DNA of 64,000 bases from NCBI RefSeq assembly GCF_017591425.1, contig NW_024466599.1:73202501-73266500 (forward strand). Direction: 5' to 3'. Positions within the stretch are counted from its first letter, which is position 1. The number at the start of each line of letters is the position of its first letter. The position numbers and the translations under genes are program-made. Source of the DNA: Ochotona curzoniae (taxonomy: Eukaryota; Chordata; Mammalia; Lagomorpha; Ochotonidae). Below, piece after piece: positions 45,284 through 58,765 of this stretch. Under the pieces are notes generated by a model. The model saw only the letters and a list, made by a program, of their open reading frames with translations, had not been told where the DNA came from and made no database searches.

Positions 45284-46588
45284 GGATAGGAGAGTGTCCG
45301 TGGAGTAACTGTCACACCTGTTTGAATAAGGATGGTTGTGTAGGAATTCACGTACACAAATTGCTCCGTTTCTTTTTATCTAAATGAATCGCTTCTTTTC
45401 CTCCTTCGACTCTGAGTAAAGCCTTGAATCGAGTATTGAAGACAGTGGGTTAACTGTCACGTGGACAGTGTTGTTTGGGTGGGCGCTCCCAGGCCAGTGT
45501 TGGGGGCTCTCCCCATCTAAAGGCTGAGTTAAGTCAGTGTTCTTCGGCAAGATGAATAAGAACCCGGGTCAAGCTAGGACCCTATCCCTGAGGTCCCCTG
45601 ATCCCTTCACTTGCCATCTTCCCCCCGTTGGTGACAGATTGTACTTGACAACATCCCGAGGCACAGAGTCCCATTCTGTGGCATTCTGCAGTGCATAAAT
45701 TCATCCATTTAGCACTGTCATGCCTCCCTTCCATGGTCAGAAGGGAAGAAAAGTCTTTTGATCAGAAGACGTTGAATCCAATTATAGGAAATGAGTAAGT
45801 TTGATTCTGGCCTTGGCAGACGTGCCTGCTGTTCAAGATCGCCTCGGGTACACAGTGTCATTTAACTGTGATGATGTGTGTGGAAGTCACAGGAAAGCCA
45901 TGAAGTTGCCCAGTCGTGTGCAGTGAAGGCTACTGCCCAGAAGGCACCATCTGAGCTCTAGCGTGGGGCTCAGAGATCAGGCACTGGTGGACAGAAGCCA
46001 GGGATCGTCACATTCGCTCTCTCAAACTAGGAGGTAGCTCAAAATATATAAGATCTTCTTAAGGTTTGAATGCTTACTGATATCCTATTCTTTTCCGGTG
46101 AAGGCAGTACGTGGGTTTTATACAGCATGGAACAGTGACGTCAAGACCAGGCCATTTCAATCTTTGATGAAATCAGCAATTGCTCAAGAACGTGTTGGAG
46201 AGTAATGGACTTAAAAATGGACCATTTGGCTCTATGTACATAGAAAGAACCGCTCATTTTAGATTCTTGACATATTCAAAGTATCTCACGTAAGAGTTTC
46301 AAATTACAAGTCCAGAAGCTTCCCCATGTCACCACCCCAAAAACAAACAAACAACAACAACAACAAAAAAACCTTTAGAGAAAAAGCAAAACTTTACTAA
46401 CACAAATAAGAGCTGGGAACAGCATTTGAATTCCCTTCACACCATACCTGGTAAGAATCAGTCTACCACAGCCTCATCAATCACGCTGAGGCTGTCAGAT
46501 CTGACATCCTTTACGTCTGCGTTGTGTGCTTAATGACTCCATGACAGAAAATGTAAACAGACACACACAGGTATGTGGTGCATCCCTT

Positions 46589-46590
<2 letters not shown>
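45284..46590. other. Unique sequence in the SINE-poor interval
   Basis: No gene, SINE or L1 recognised. A CAA-rich stretch lies at 46335-46372. Confidence 0.4.
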
Positions 46591-46591
<1 letters not shown>

Positions 46592-46636
<45 letters not shown>

Positions 46637-46638
46637 CA
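46592..46638. repeat. GT repeat ending in GC steps
   Basis: About 16 GT units followed by GCGCGCGCGTGTGC. The alternating purine-pyrimidine run can form Z-DNA. Frames across it are shadows. Confidence 0.95.
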
Positions 46639-49600
46639 TTGGAATGCTTGGCAAAAAGAAATTTTAAAAATATATATATGTTAAACAAAACTCCCCTTAA
46701 AACATATATGTCCCCGAGAGTGTCAGAGAACCAAAAAAATGACACACATGTAAAATCAGCAAACGTCTCTCATGAAATCACAAAGCCCCTTTGAAAATAA
46801 CTCATCGGATCCAAAATGAAGCAGAGCAAAAAGAAACAGATTATAGTCCCTGCCCACCTACGGATAGATCATGTTGTTCGAAGGAATTCCTTCACCCTTC
46901 CTGGTGACACATCAAACTGTGACTTACTAACCAGAATTCAGGAGTAGCTGGTGAGCCCAGCACAAGGCCTGCATTAATAATTCATCAGCTACAGGAGGAA
47001 AAACATGATGCTGTAAACCTGAATATTTGAAAGCCCAAGTGCATTTTTACTTCAAACAACAACAAAAACAAACTCAGATTCCAATTCTGTTATGAGTGTG
47101 TTGGATGCTTTTAATTAACCATAGGAGAAATTTTGTTCTTCCCACAACTTCGCTACTGTTCCTAGGGATTGTTCAATGCAGCCCTTGTTGTTCTAATCCA
47201 GAAAACACATTACTGGTATTTTCCAAAGTTTCCATTTCGAAGATGCGTCCATTGCACATTTCTACTTGCAAAAACCCTTGAATCCCCTTCCTTGAACCGC
47301 CTAGCATCCTTTCACCCCACTCAGGAGCAGAGCTACACAGACGTTTGTGATGAGACAAACAGAACTAAAAAAAGAAAAGCCTGGGATTAAAACTCCACCT
47401 TTCACTTTTTATGCTTTTTTCCTGAAAAGGCATAGCATCTGTTTTGCTGCTCACACATTGCTTGTGACTGCAAATACGGGGTAAAAATACGGTTTTGCTT
47501 AATTTTTGGTTAATCTTATTTCTAACTTGGTACATTCTCAAATGGAATAGCTTTTGTAAAACTGAAACGCAGCAAGGAATACAGCATTCAGGTTTCTTAA
47601 AATAGTCTCAGAATGTCAGATTCATTTAGAAGGAAAATTGTGTCCATTGCAAAGCACTGGACGTGGCGGAGGAAGACAGCTACACTCTCAAGCACATGTA
47701 AGCTATTTCTAGATATGTGGGGAACAGTTTCCACTTCTAAGCACTTGATTCATTTATTTATTCTTGTTACCAAAAACACGATGAACTTTATGGTTAAGTC
47801 TGGTTTTTTCGGCTGGCTTGTCTGAAGGAAGATTTTTTTTTGCAAGTTCTAGGATGGTCAGCAGTTGTGGCTGGTTGTCCACTACAGCCTATCATGGCAG
47901 GGCATTCACAGGGACACGGTATACAGGAACGTGGATTTCCACCTTCAGGGCTTAATCCTAAGGAATATCTACACGAATGCATATCCAGCCATGGATGCTA
48001 AACTACTCGCTTCTCTATCTCATCAGGCTTTAAACACTAAGGCAGAAGTAAAGAAAGTGATGCAAAAAGAAAAAAAAAGCAAAAATAAAAGGAAGAAAAT
48101 ACAAGGAAGTGGATCAACAAGCAGACACCTTCAGAAGTGAAAGATCAGCTTGCATTTTATGTTTATTTCATATGTGAGCAAATCTTTGCTTCCTAGATGC
48201 AGAGTGAGCTATGTGAGGGAGCTAAGTTTTACGAAGGCAAAAAAACGACATGGAAATGTTGCTCCAAAATGATGAATACCGTTTATTCCACCTGAAAGTA
48301 CTATTTTATTTTGCTATTGCACAAAATGCAGACCTGACCGGTTAAGTAACTATTTAAAACTAATGCCACATGGGGGCCAGTTTATTCTTAATGCCCACAT
48401 CCATTCAAAGACTAGTTTCTTACTTAGTTTGAATCTTTCTCATTACCTCATTACTTAACCTAACAATGGCAACTTGCCAGTGCACCCCTGACTTCCCCTC
48501 CCCCGCCCCCGCTCCTCAGAACAGCTCCCGTTTTCTTCCCCTTAAAAAAAACACAGAACTCACAGGGAATTTCACTGAAGGAGGGAGAAAAGCGCGCATC
48601 TGGTCCTGTGAGATGTTTTCTCAAAGGTTATTGGTAACCGTTACTTTCAAAGCCGTTGTCAACTGCATTTCACATGCTGGAATAGACTTCACGCAGTAAT
48701 AAAGGGTTACACGAAAATTAATGAAAAGGTTCCGTGTTCACATATAATAAATAAGTCCCTAATTAAAGGCACAGTGAAGCCAGGAGCACAGATATTGTCT
48801 TTTATATTAATATCTATTATACTTCTGCAGCATGTCCTGGGAGCCTCTTCCACTGACTGACGCCTGAAGGGAGAACTAAAAAATCACTCAGCTGGTGGCT
48901 GGCACTGCCTGGAAGACAGCTAGCAAGGAACACTTTGCAGGCTTTCAGGTTTTCTCCACCAGCTGTCACCAGCTATGGGTGCTGAAAAGATCCTGTCACT
49001 TCATCCAAAGGGATTTACTTGGTCAGAAGGAAAAATTTAAATACAAAGCATGCAGCTAAGAAGCTAGTGAAAAAAGGATTATAAGCGTACAAGAGCACAT
49101 GTGTATACGACACTAATACATCTTTAGGAAATTTCAGATCCCCAAAGCCAGGATTACTGCCAGGGCAGGGTGGTAGACCTAAGCGGAGACCTATACCATG
49201 AACGTTATTATCTTTCAACTCTTCTATTCAACTTTCCGCGTCTTTCATCGCGACCATGGAGGGAGGGGGAGGTGCACAAACCGCCATCCCTTCCACAGAC
49301 AGCTCAGAAAGCCCAGTCAGCTTCTGCTCTTGTTGGGCATCACCTGAATGAAAAATATCCTGATTCTTGATGTGTGTGATCTGCTTCCCCCCGCCCCCTT
49401 GAACAAATTCACCAATGAGATGCATCTAGTTGGTTAAAGACAGAAAAAGCAAACTTAAAGAAGAAACATTTTAGACTCATGAATCTGGACACCGAGGGAC
49501 TGACACGGGAGAGACTGACAACATGTCCATGGTCAGACTCAGGGAGGAGGTGGTGCTGCGGAACCAACGTCCTTGCAAGAATGGTCCAGGATAAGTTGGG

Positions 49601-50816
49601 AAAGAAACAAACAAAACTGCTGTGAGTGATAAGGTGCGAGAACGAAGTCTTACAACATGGAGAGTCATGAGACAGCCAATGGTAAAGGTTGTTTCATTTT
49701 AAGCAGCAAAAGAAAACAAAACAAAACCAAAAAGAAGAAGCAAACACTTTGCTTGTGGCATCCTGACATGACCAGCATTCATATCCCCGTATGCCAGCTG
49801 GCAAGGGAGTCAAATTCAGCTCCTAATTGCAGGTGCCTCGGCCAATGACCACTTGTCGGAGTCTCTGAGCCACCCTGTTGGTTCCAGCAATACAGAGGAG
49901 AGAGGTTGTCACAGGCAGTGAGCTGTGTTAATTACACCCAGGTCGAATCCTGGCACAGTGGGCAGGGAAGTTTGCCCCTAGGAGTGTCTATTTTACAGAG
50001 CTAGGCTCTGATTGACCTCGGGACATGGGCCTGAAGAACTTTTAAGGCCATACAAGGTTCAGAGGCGATCACACTGCACAAGTGATCAAAGTGATTGATT
50101 GCCGTTCACGAGAGAGGAATTCACAGATGGTAAGACTATTCCCACACCCAGGAATAGAGACCGGGGAAAAGGAGATCCCAAGTAAAATTGCTTTCTGCAG
50201 ATTTTAGGAGAAATTTGTCAGAAGCTGTTATTAGAAGCATGTGGAAGAAGGAGCAAGCTGTTTGGGAAGTGCGACTCGAGTTGGAGAGTCTGCCTTTAGA
50301 TGTCACTACAACCTCAGGACTGCACTTGCAAAATTTTCTGGCAGGATTAGAAGCATTTGACACCAGCCAGCACACCCTGTGGACAGTTCCCTGAGATGTG
50401 GCATGGAGTACCTCTCCTTTTCCACGCAGAAGTGCTCACGGAGCTGTCCCAGCCAAGCTGATTAAGGAGGCAGCTTGGCTCTGCCAGAACCCCTGTGCCA
50501 GCCCCTTGCCGCCTGCCACAAGCACCTTTCTCACCTTGCAGACAGGCCCCTGGGAAGGCTGTAACACAATCAATGCAAATGAGCTCTACCCTCCCCAGCC
50601 GAAAGGGGGTTGGCTGGCTTGCAGAAGTCAGGTGCACCCAGAGGGTGATTACCGTTACCTACTTTCTCAGAGGGGCTGCGTTGCAATACTCCTACCTTAA
50701 ATTAACATTTATCTAGGGATGCAGATGGTAAAAAATTAATTTACCATATTTTTCTCCTTTAAACTAGAGGGAAAAGAAATATCTATTGATAGGATGGATA
50801 AATGATAGATGGATGA
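46639..50816. other. Unique sequence, SINE-free, candidate conserved elements
   Basis: No transposon recognised in 4.2 kb. Two stretches look like possible conserved non-coding elements: 48540-48770 (retains CpG, ends ctaattaaaggcacag) and 49990-50720. The second includes tgatcaaagtgattgattgc near 50082, ctgattaagg at 50458-50467 and an octamer atgcaaat at 50573-50580. Overlapping short frames (50188-50700) show no domain. Conservation cannot be judged from one sequence. Confidence 0.35.
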
Positions 50817-50847
50817 GACAGAGAGGGAGAGAGAGAGAGAGAGAGGG
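50817..50847. repeat. GA repeat
   Basis: About 31 bp of GA units with one GGGA interruption. Confidence 0.9.
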
Positions 50848-53800
50848 TATAGGGACTCTGCATAATAGCCACACAGTTTTTCGGAGTCCCTGTATATCCA
50901 AATGAGTAATATTGCTTTAAAATTCAGAGCAAGTTCTTCTAACGGAAAGAGCCAACAGGAATTTAACCCCCTCGTCTCAGCCTTCTTTTGCCTACTTAGA
51001 GAAAGCATTTCTCTCCGTGGCGATGCGACATTTGTGCTTGAATTATTTTTCCACAGGAAGGCATGGCAAATGCTCACAATTTAAAAGCCATGTATCCAAG
51101 GAAGTCCAACTAACTATTAGAGTAAAAACTAACTCTGATAACTGGCATCCGATCTAAAATCTGGGGAAAACTTAGACAAATCAAATACCCAGTGAAAACA
51201 TTACCAAATGCTGCACAACGAAGCGCCTATACGTTTCTAATCAGTATTCATTTCCTGTCCTTAAAATAAACAGAAAACAGATTTCTCCATTCTCCCTCAA
51301 ATCAATCTTTTGCGGTATCTGTCGGTTGCTTTCGCCCAATTAGTATTCTACATTCATTTATTTTCGTTGTAAGTTAATTTTTTTTTTTTAACCTACCTTG
51401 GCAAGGGTGTTTCATTCACTACTTGGAAAGGAAATCACAGAGTAATACTATGTTCCTGAAGGCCGCCAAACTTGTAACTTTGTTAATGAATTGAGATGAA
51501 TCAAAGATACCTTATTAATTATTGCTTGCCTGGTAGGTTAAGCTTTGGCTTTTCACCTCACTGGCCCGGAGCACAAGATTGCCTTTGGCCATGTCCAAGG
51601 GGGGGCTCATTAAGGCATCCCCTGGGAATGGGAAGGAATTGTTAGCAAGAGGCAATGGTCAGTGCCTCCTCCCTAAACCCAACAGGGAAAGAAGCCCTCA
51701 TGGAGGAGAACTAACAAGGCTGTGTGTAGTACACCTGTAATCAAACTGGCCTGCAAATGTCTGGAGACCAGTGTGCTGTCTTTGCGATTTGGGAAGTTAT
51801 CTGAAGATGCTGAATCCAATCTATAATTGATGTGTGCACACAATTATAATCCTCCGGATAGCTCAAAAATGTTGCAGTTCCAAACCTCAAGGAGTCATAG
51901 ACTTCAACATGCATGGCATCAACTAGAATACTTGCTATAATAAAAAGAAGAAACGATTTGGTTTCCTTCACTGGCAGCAGGAAGGTAATTGAATAGATGC
52001 CTGTTTTTCTTAATGAGCGTGATCATATACAGCTTTTGACAGCTGGTCAGCTAGAGCACAGGCAATGTTGGACAAAGTGTATTTCAGTGCGTTTATGTCA
52101 CAGAGTTCTGGATGTACATATTTCTCTGAAACAGATTCTTGCAAGAGTTCTTGCAAATTTGGAAGGAATGAAGAACTCATAATGACCAGTTATTTCATCC
52201 CCTCACCCATCGTATCAATAATGTTTGTAAAACTTTCAAAATGGCAGGTCCCTCCAGATGGTTTTATAATGAGGCTGGAGAGTCCATGAGTTGATATGTT
52301 GGGTGTCCCGGTGAGGTCAGTCAACAGTGTCTATTGATTGCTCGCTGTGAGCTGAATGCCAGACCAGGCCAGCCTGCCTGTGCAGTCCAAATGGGTATTG
52401 GATGTCAATGAAGAGAAAGTCTTGGACTGCCATAGGTCTGTCAGCGAGGACTGTCACTGCAACTGACCAAATGTACTGAGCAGGAGAAGACATAGACCCT
52501 CACGCGTTTCACTGCCTAAATGTTTTTTTATTTTTTTCTTCTGGCAAAGATACAAAAACCTTCTTTTCAAGGTCAGTTATGAAGCATCCAGAAATACGGC
52601 CTCTAGACAGGCCTAGAAAAAAATGTGTGACTCAACGAACACTGGGCAGGCTCTTGATTTTCACACAGTCGTGGTCATTCTGATGGGAGAAAAATTCGGC
52701 ATTGTAATAGAGTGAAAACATAGGAGCCCAACGTTTTCTTATTATCAGAGTCTATACCTAAATATTTACACATTGAGTTGAATTAAAATTTTTTGTATTT
52801 TTCTGGCATGTTGAGTTCAACGTGAAAACAGAACCCTTGAATTTAAATTACTGAGAATTCCCAAATATCCTGCTAACCAATACATATCAAAGCAATTTCC
52901 ATTTTTTTCTGGCTACTCCCCTTATATATTGCTACCAGGCACAATGAACGCCTAACCAACAGTCTTATTAACGTAGAAGAACCAAAGTGTACAGGATAAA
53001 TTCAGAGGGATAGGATAAGTTCTGTCAGTAAAATATGTAGATCCAACAGATCATTCAAAAAAGTCCAGGTTTGGAACTTTTCATCTTTTATAAGGTAGCC
53101 AAACATAGGTAGGTTCATTAGCTATTTATTTCAAAAATCAGCATTTAAACATTCTGATCTTATGGGCTAGTGGTGATCAGATCTGCAAACGACTCAAGCT
53201 TTATTACTAAGTGTCTGGAACTCCCATCCCGTTAGTCTGACAGTCTCTGGAAAAATACTGGTAAAATGATTGGCTAGGAGGTTTGGATGTAGCAACCACA
53301 GTGAGATAGAACCTATGTCACCAAAATACCTGAGTCATACAGACGCTCCATCTTAACTTCTGGCCAAATCACAAGTCCTGTGGAAGTAGAGGCATGCTCA
53401 ATCTGTTTCCCAATCACAACCTCTAAGCTCTATTACACGAGGTTTATTTCTAGTTGTCATCCTGCCTGTTAACCTGTATTACTACAGGTGTACGCAGTTG
53501 CAGCTGACTCGGGACAACAGTCCCCTAGCGAGCGTGGTTGCAGTATCTGATGTGTTAGTGCCCCCGCCCCCAGTCACTTTCATTCCCTTGGGGGCGGTAC
53601 TGCCCCTGCTGAGACTGCACTGCTCAGGTTGACCCTCTTTTCCAGGCAAGGGGACAGATGGGTTTTCTGTAGCACACTCACCCCCCCTTTCCTCTTATCC
53701 ATACATCATTGCTAAATGATAAGCACAGAAACTTTCTAAAGTGCCGTCGGAGATTTGCTCAGGGACACTGAACGCAAGGCCCTGCTGACCGCCTGTGAGT

Positions 53801-55070
53801 TCGTTCGGTGTCTGCTTTCTGGAGCAGAGACTGAGTTCACGCAGTACCAAGGACAGTGTGCCCCTAGCTGGGACCCTGCGTTACAGTCACAGTGCATGTG
53901 GAAAGTCCAGAGTAAGCCCCACGCACCACCACCCACCGCAGCTGGTCATTTGACCTGTGGAGTGACTTGCCCGCCAGGGTCCCTGTTCAGAAGCCTAGCA
54001 GGTGAGGAGTGGCGAGAGCGCTTTTGATGTTGCCAGTTCCCATTTGCCACCCAACTTTTTTCCCCTCCAAAACCTCTTAGCACACTTCAAAGGCCTCCTT
54101 GCTTCTTCCCTTAATCCAGTGCTCTGAGACCTCTAGTTCAAAGAACTTTCCTTAAACCCTCTTCTTAAACGGCAACCCAAACTTTTTTTTTTTTTTCTTT
54201 CCTTTCCACAAAGTAGCAATTACAGCTCCGTTGCGTGGCGATTGGGCTCTGCGATCTGCTCCTGCTATTAATTAATCTCACAAAGGGGGCTCATTTCCTG
54301 GCATTCAAATTGACAAGAGACCCAGAGAACAGAAAACCCTTTCAAGCAGTTCCAGCTCACCGAGGCAAGAGGTATCAGAGGGGAGAGCCCTGGGTACTGA
54401 GGTGGAGGGCACATTTGATACTTCCTGTACATTTGCTGATTGAATGATTTTTGTTCACCAAGAGCCCTTTACTAATCTTTTACCTGCAAAGGCTTAAGCG
54501 GAAGGCAGCGCGGCACAAATGTAGCTAAATTTTTGACAGAGGGGATTTGCAGGCGGCGCTTACGGAACTCAGGTCTCCCGAAAGAAAGCTTCTTCTTGAA
54601 CGTTACACTTCACTTTCAACAGAAAAGTGTTCACTTTACTCGCACAGAAAAGCCCTTGGAAGAGGAGCAGATGAAGAGGGGCCAGAAAGCCGCATACAGA
54701 CGAGAGATTAAAGCTTTTTATTCAGTATCTCTTTCGTATTCAAATTGTGCTAAGGGCTCTGTGAAACTTAGAAGCGAGCTTGTTCAGGAGGGTTTCTAAA
54801 GTGTGTACATGGATTTCATGGGAATAGAAAAGAAGCCACTGCCTGAGTAATGAAAGAAAGATAAGATGTCCTGCATAGAACAACTCAAGAGTGGTTCAAT
54901 TACTTCAGCAAACCATCAAGGCGAGCTTTGAAGATTTAAGAAAAACAGTGTTAGATTTTTAACAAAAAACTCATGTGGCAGGTTTTATACCAATAAATGT
55001 TTGCATACTCTATGAATTGCTTAAGCTATGGTTCCCCTGCCTGTGTATTGTTTATTTCTTTGGTTTGGGG
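50848..55070. other. Unique sequence, SINE-free, candidate conserved elements
   Basis: No transposon recognised in 4.2 kb. Stretches at 51400-52330 and 54190-54560 are less degenerate in look. 54267-54277 is the homeodomain-like palindrome attaattaatc beside a cacaaaggg word. Frames such as 53755-54027 (90 codons) and 54533-54799 (88 codons) have no recognisable domain. Ordinary non-coding DNA is the simplest reading. Confidence 0.35.
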
Positions 55071-55112
55071 AGTGTGTGTGTGTGTGTGCGGGGGGGGGGG
55101 GGGGGGGGGGGG
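55071..55112 (+). repeat. GT run followed by 23 guanines
   Basis: A TG run leads into an uninterrupted 23-base guanine run (55090-55112). Sequence length in such a run is error-prone. If real it can form a G-quadruplex. Confidence 0.9.
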
Positions 55113-55283
55113 AGGATGCATTTTGATGGTACCGACTATATGCCTCGAGAGAAAGGTCTTTTTATCAAATGAAAACAGAAAAAAAAAAAAAAGAAAGAAA
55201 CAAAAAATTATTCCGAATCACATGGAGTTAGTGATTCAAAAAGCCAGGTGTCTTTGATTAGGAGAAAATACCCTTATGAATCA

Positions 55284-55286
<3 letters not shown>

Positions 55287-55337
<51 letters not shown>

Positions 55338-55343
55338 GTTTCT
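55287..55343. repeat. CT repeat
   Basis: About 57 bp of CT units with TTT interruptions. Confidence 0.95.
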
Positions 55344-56270
55344 CTGCAGTTTTCCTTTACGTTGGGTAGCTGTGTCTGCACAGAGTCAATGCACAAAATA
55401 GAACCAAAAGTTGTGAGGGAAAGCCCTTCTTGAGAGATTTTATGCACCCCTTTATTTGTAAGGTTGAAAATGCTGTTTTATTTAAAAAAAAAAAAACTAA
55501 AGCAAAAGCTGTTACTTATGTAGGGAACAAGACAAGAAGCACCCTCACATGAGCTGGGGAGAGAAAGATGGACACGGCAGCTGGCAGAGCTTGTCGGTTC
55601 CGTGTGCAGAGTGGCTGGCTCCTTTAAGCAGAGCCTAGATTTCCATGTTCTCAGAAACACCTCCCCTAGTTCCTGTTTGCAATGGACATTGACTTCATTT
55701 GATATTCAGCCCCCCCCCACCATGATCTTCTCTAAATGCTGCTATTAAATTAACTTGAGACCTATTTAGGTTTTCTGTTTTAAAATTTATTTCCCCTGGT
55801 TTTACTGTTTTGGGTGACCACTTTCATTTTTTTTTTTTTTAAATCAGGAATACAGTAAAGCTTCAGTTTCTGGAAAATTCTTATGAAGAATTTTCAAAAA
55901 AAGCACTCTAATTTGTTTCATCATGCTCACTTCCTTAAAGCTTTTTTTTCTGAAAAAACATAATTTTTGATACAAATATTCGGACACTTTTGTGATCAAG
56001 CAATTTCTGTTAAGAGATGAATTAAAAATTGAACACCTGTAAGATGCCTTCAGTTCTCTTAAGGGTAGGAGTTCTGACTGGCTAACAGATACTGTAGAGT
56101 GGAAGTCAATATTGCAAAACTAAATTTGTTGGTCAATTCAATGAGAGTAAAAACATATTCAATTTTTGTCTTGTACAATTGGAGTTCATTTGTTTTTAAA
56201 TTCTTAGCTGAAGTCTATATGACTCAGGGACTATAGAACGATTTACATTAAGTTTTCTCTCTTTAACTTA

Positions 56271-56272
<2 letters not shown>
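55344..56272. other. Unique sequence, nothing recognised
   Basis: AT-rich with several T runs. No gene or transposon recognised. Confidence 0.4.

Positions 56273-56308
<36 letters not shown>
56273..56308. repeat. GT repeat
   Basis: About 18 GT units. The Thr-His frame on the minus strand is an artefact. Confidence 0.95.
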
Positions 56309-56311
<3 letters not shown>

Positions 56312-56776
56312 CACGCCATCCATAAATGCACAGTCGCACTGGTCACCAACTGTTAACCTGAAAATTAAAGGTAGCAAATTTAATTTAAAAAAGAAAACAG
56401 TAGCTTTAAGATAAAGATACCCTTGAGTAATTGGAAACCTTGGAAACCAGGAAGTCATTGTGGCCCATGACCTCAGCTGGGTCGGACGTAGTATTGAGAA
56501 GTCACTGGAGCAGGAACAGGTGGTTATGTGCAGGTGGCCCGGGGCACACGGGTCCTCCACATGGAACTGGGGTCTTTGCCTCTGAGTGAGGTTAGATTAT
56601 GGCTCTGCTACTGTGATGGTGTTTCACTTCTCGGAAACCTTGGCCTTCCTCAGCGTGCAGAGCATGAGAGGGTCCCGACACGGAGGCAAAGGGTGCTGAA
56701 AGCAGAAGCAGCAGGCAGGAAGGGCCTGGGGTTATGAAGATGGAGTTCTGGAAACAGTCACACAGGCTGAACAAAG

Positions 56777-56778
<2 letters not shown>

Positions 56779-56820
<42 letters not shown>
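56779..56820. repeat. GT repeat
   Basis: About 20 GT units. A 141-codon minus frame (56592-57017) depends on it and is not a gene. Confidence 0.95.
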
Positions 56821-58499
56821 AAGCTGGTGAGGTGGCAGCACAGTAAGAGGTGAGAGAGCTTGGGAAACAGGGACCCCAGGAGAGAAAGACACAGATGAAC
56901 AACAACAACAACAAAAAAGACAGAGAGAGAAGGGATGGCAAGATTTGTTTTCGCTGCATTTTCAGTGCTTAGCTTAATCTTGGTTCTCCCTCCAAAAGAT
57001 GAGATCTTTGTCAGCAATCATGTCTACACTACCTGGAATTCTTACCGAAACACAGCAATTTTTCAAAAACAATCGTCAAGTGGCAATCAACAGAAAGCAT
57101 ATAGGTGACAATAGCTGTTTCTGAAAAATATTTTAGGAAAAAAACATAATCGAAAAATATGGTTGTCTTTCTCCCATTATCAATGCTGTAACCCAAGAAG
57201 CTTTGCATAGGAAACCTTCCTTGCAAATCTAACCACGAATAAGCACTCACAGCCAAAGGTGCTTTCTTGTGAACGCCCCGAGGTCAGTTTTCACAACATC
57301 TAGGCACCGGTATTCCATTCCGTCTGTGAGCGTCTATAATCAATACTAAATGCTGTGTGATCAAATTGACTGCAACATGTAGGTTTCAAGAGAGAAAGGA
57401 CCAGAGGCAAAGACATGGCTATCCAGTGACACAATGGCCAGAGGATGAGAATCAGAAAGTAAGTTGAGAAGATAGAGTAATATATTTTCCCACTGAGAAA
57501 CAAAGCTGTAATTAGATTGTACAATGAATTAAGGATCTGTGTGGGATCTGTGTGCAATGAAAAAAAAATCAGTTTTAAATATTACTTATCCAAAGCCAAC
57601 CTTTTAACGTATGCATTTAAGGAAAAATTCTGAGCTTGGAGAATATGACAAATAGAGCTCCAGGCAAAGCATCTCGGGAGTTTGAATTCTAATAAGAAGT
57701 TACCTCCTCCAGCTTACAAACACAGCCATGCATTTGTCTTTGCACTATTCAATTATTTCTCGCCAATTCTCAACGCTTGAGTCTCTTCCCATCTCTCTTT
57801 TTCTCTCTTGACACTCACACTCTCACGCACATGCACACTCATCGCTTAATAAGAAAGACAGTGCAAGCAAATAGCCCAAGTTATGTTCATATCCCTCCTA
57901 GTAAGAGAGATTCATGCCCGAATCAGTCCACGTATTATTTATAGGACAAAAAACAGCAGCAATGCACAGGGTGTATGTCTTAGAATCCACATAGATGGTA
58001 GCATTTAGTTTTCAGAAACCTTTATCATCTTACTGAATTAATTTATGATATCTGGTATTCACTTCTAAGAGAAATATTTTAAATCATGGTTTGTGAGAAA
58101 TATTTTTGAAGAACTAAGTTGATTCTGGACTTTACCACTGAATCTGGAGAATATATAATACCGACTATCTTTTCAAAACAATAGTTTATGTTTAAGCTAT
58201 ATCATATACGTGTGAAAATCTATAGGAGAGGCAAAATCCTGAACTATTATTAGTGTGGGTGTTTTGTAAATGAGAAAATGAACAGTGAAAGACAAGTGTC
58301 AGCAGAAATTTTTCTTTTAAAAGTCGGATAGTTACTTTTTCCCTCTTTGCTGAGTAGCTATTACAGCCACAGCTTGTAAAACTCAACTCAACTAACCAGT
58401 ATACTACCAGGGGTCTTCAATAATGCTCATGAAAAGTGCTTGCTATGAAAAAAATTTTCATTTGAACTATTTGCAGCAAATTAGGCATTTCTAAGAGTC
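56821..58499. other. Unique sequence, nothing recognised
   Basis: No gene or clear transposon. A CAA-rich run lies at 56898-56918. Confidence 0.4.
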
Positions 58500-58765
58500 T
58501 TTCGTTGACTGATTTGAGTGGCAGAGGGACAGACAGACAAAGCTCCCACCTGCTGGTCCGTTCCCCAGTTAGTCATAACAGACACAGCTTGTGTAAGGCC
58601 TAACGTAAGAGTCAAAACTTAATCAGGCTCTCTTATGTGCTGGCAGGAAGCTCTTTCCTTGAAGCACCATTGCCCTTTCCTGGAATTTGTGCTATCAAAA
58701 ATTTGGCGCCAGGAGCTGAAGTTCCATGTCAAATCTACATCTTGCAATCAGTAAAGCAGTTGCCT
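58500..58765 (-). mobile_element. Old CSINE copy
   Basis: ttcgttgactgatttgagtg, gcagagggacagacagacaa, ctgctggtccgttccccagt, gctggcaggaagctctttcc and ttggcgccaggagctgaag in order along the minus-strand element. Diverged. Confidence 0.55.

Noticed and set aside
56590..56700. Possible MIR element
   Set aside because: Only short words (atggctctgctact, cggaaaccttgg) fit and the order is not secure.
56592..57017. 141-codon minus-strand frame
   Set aside because: Runs through a GT repeat (Thr-His run) and low-complexity flanks. No domain.
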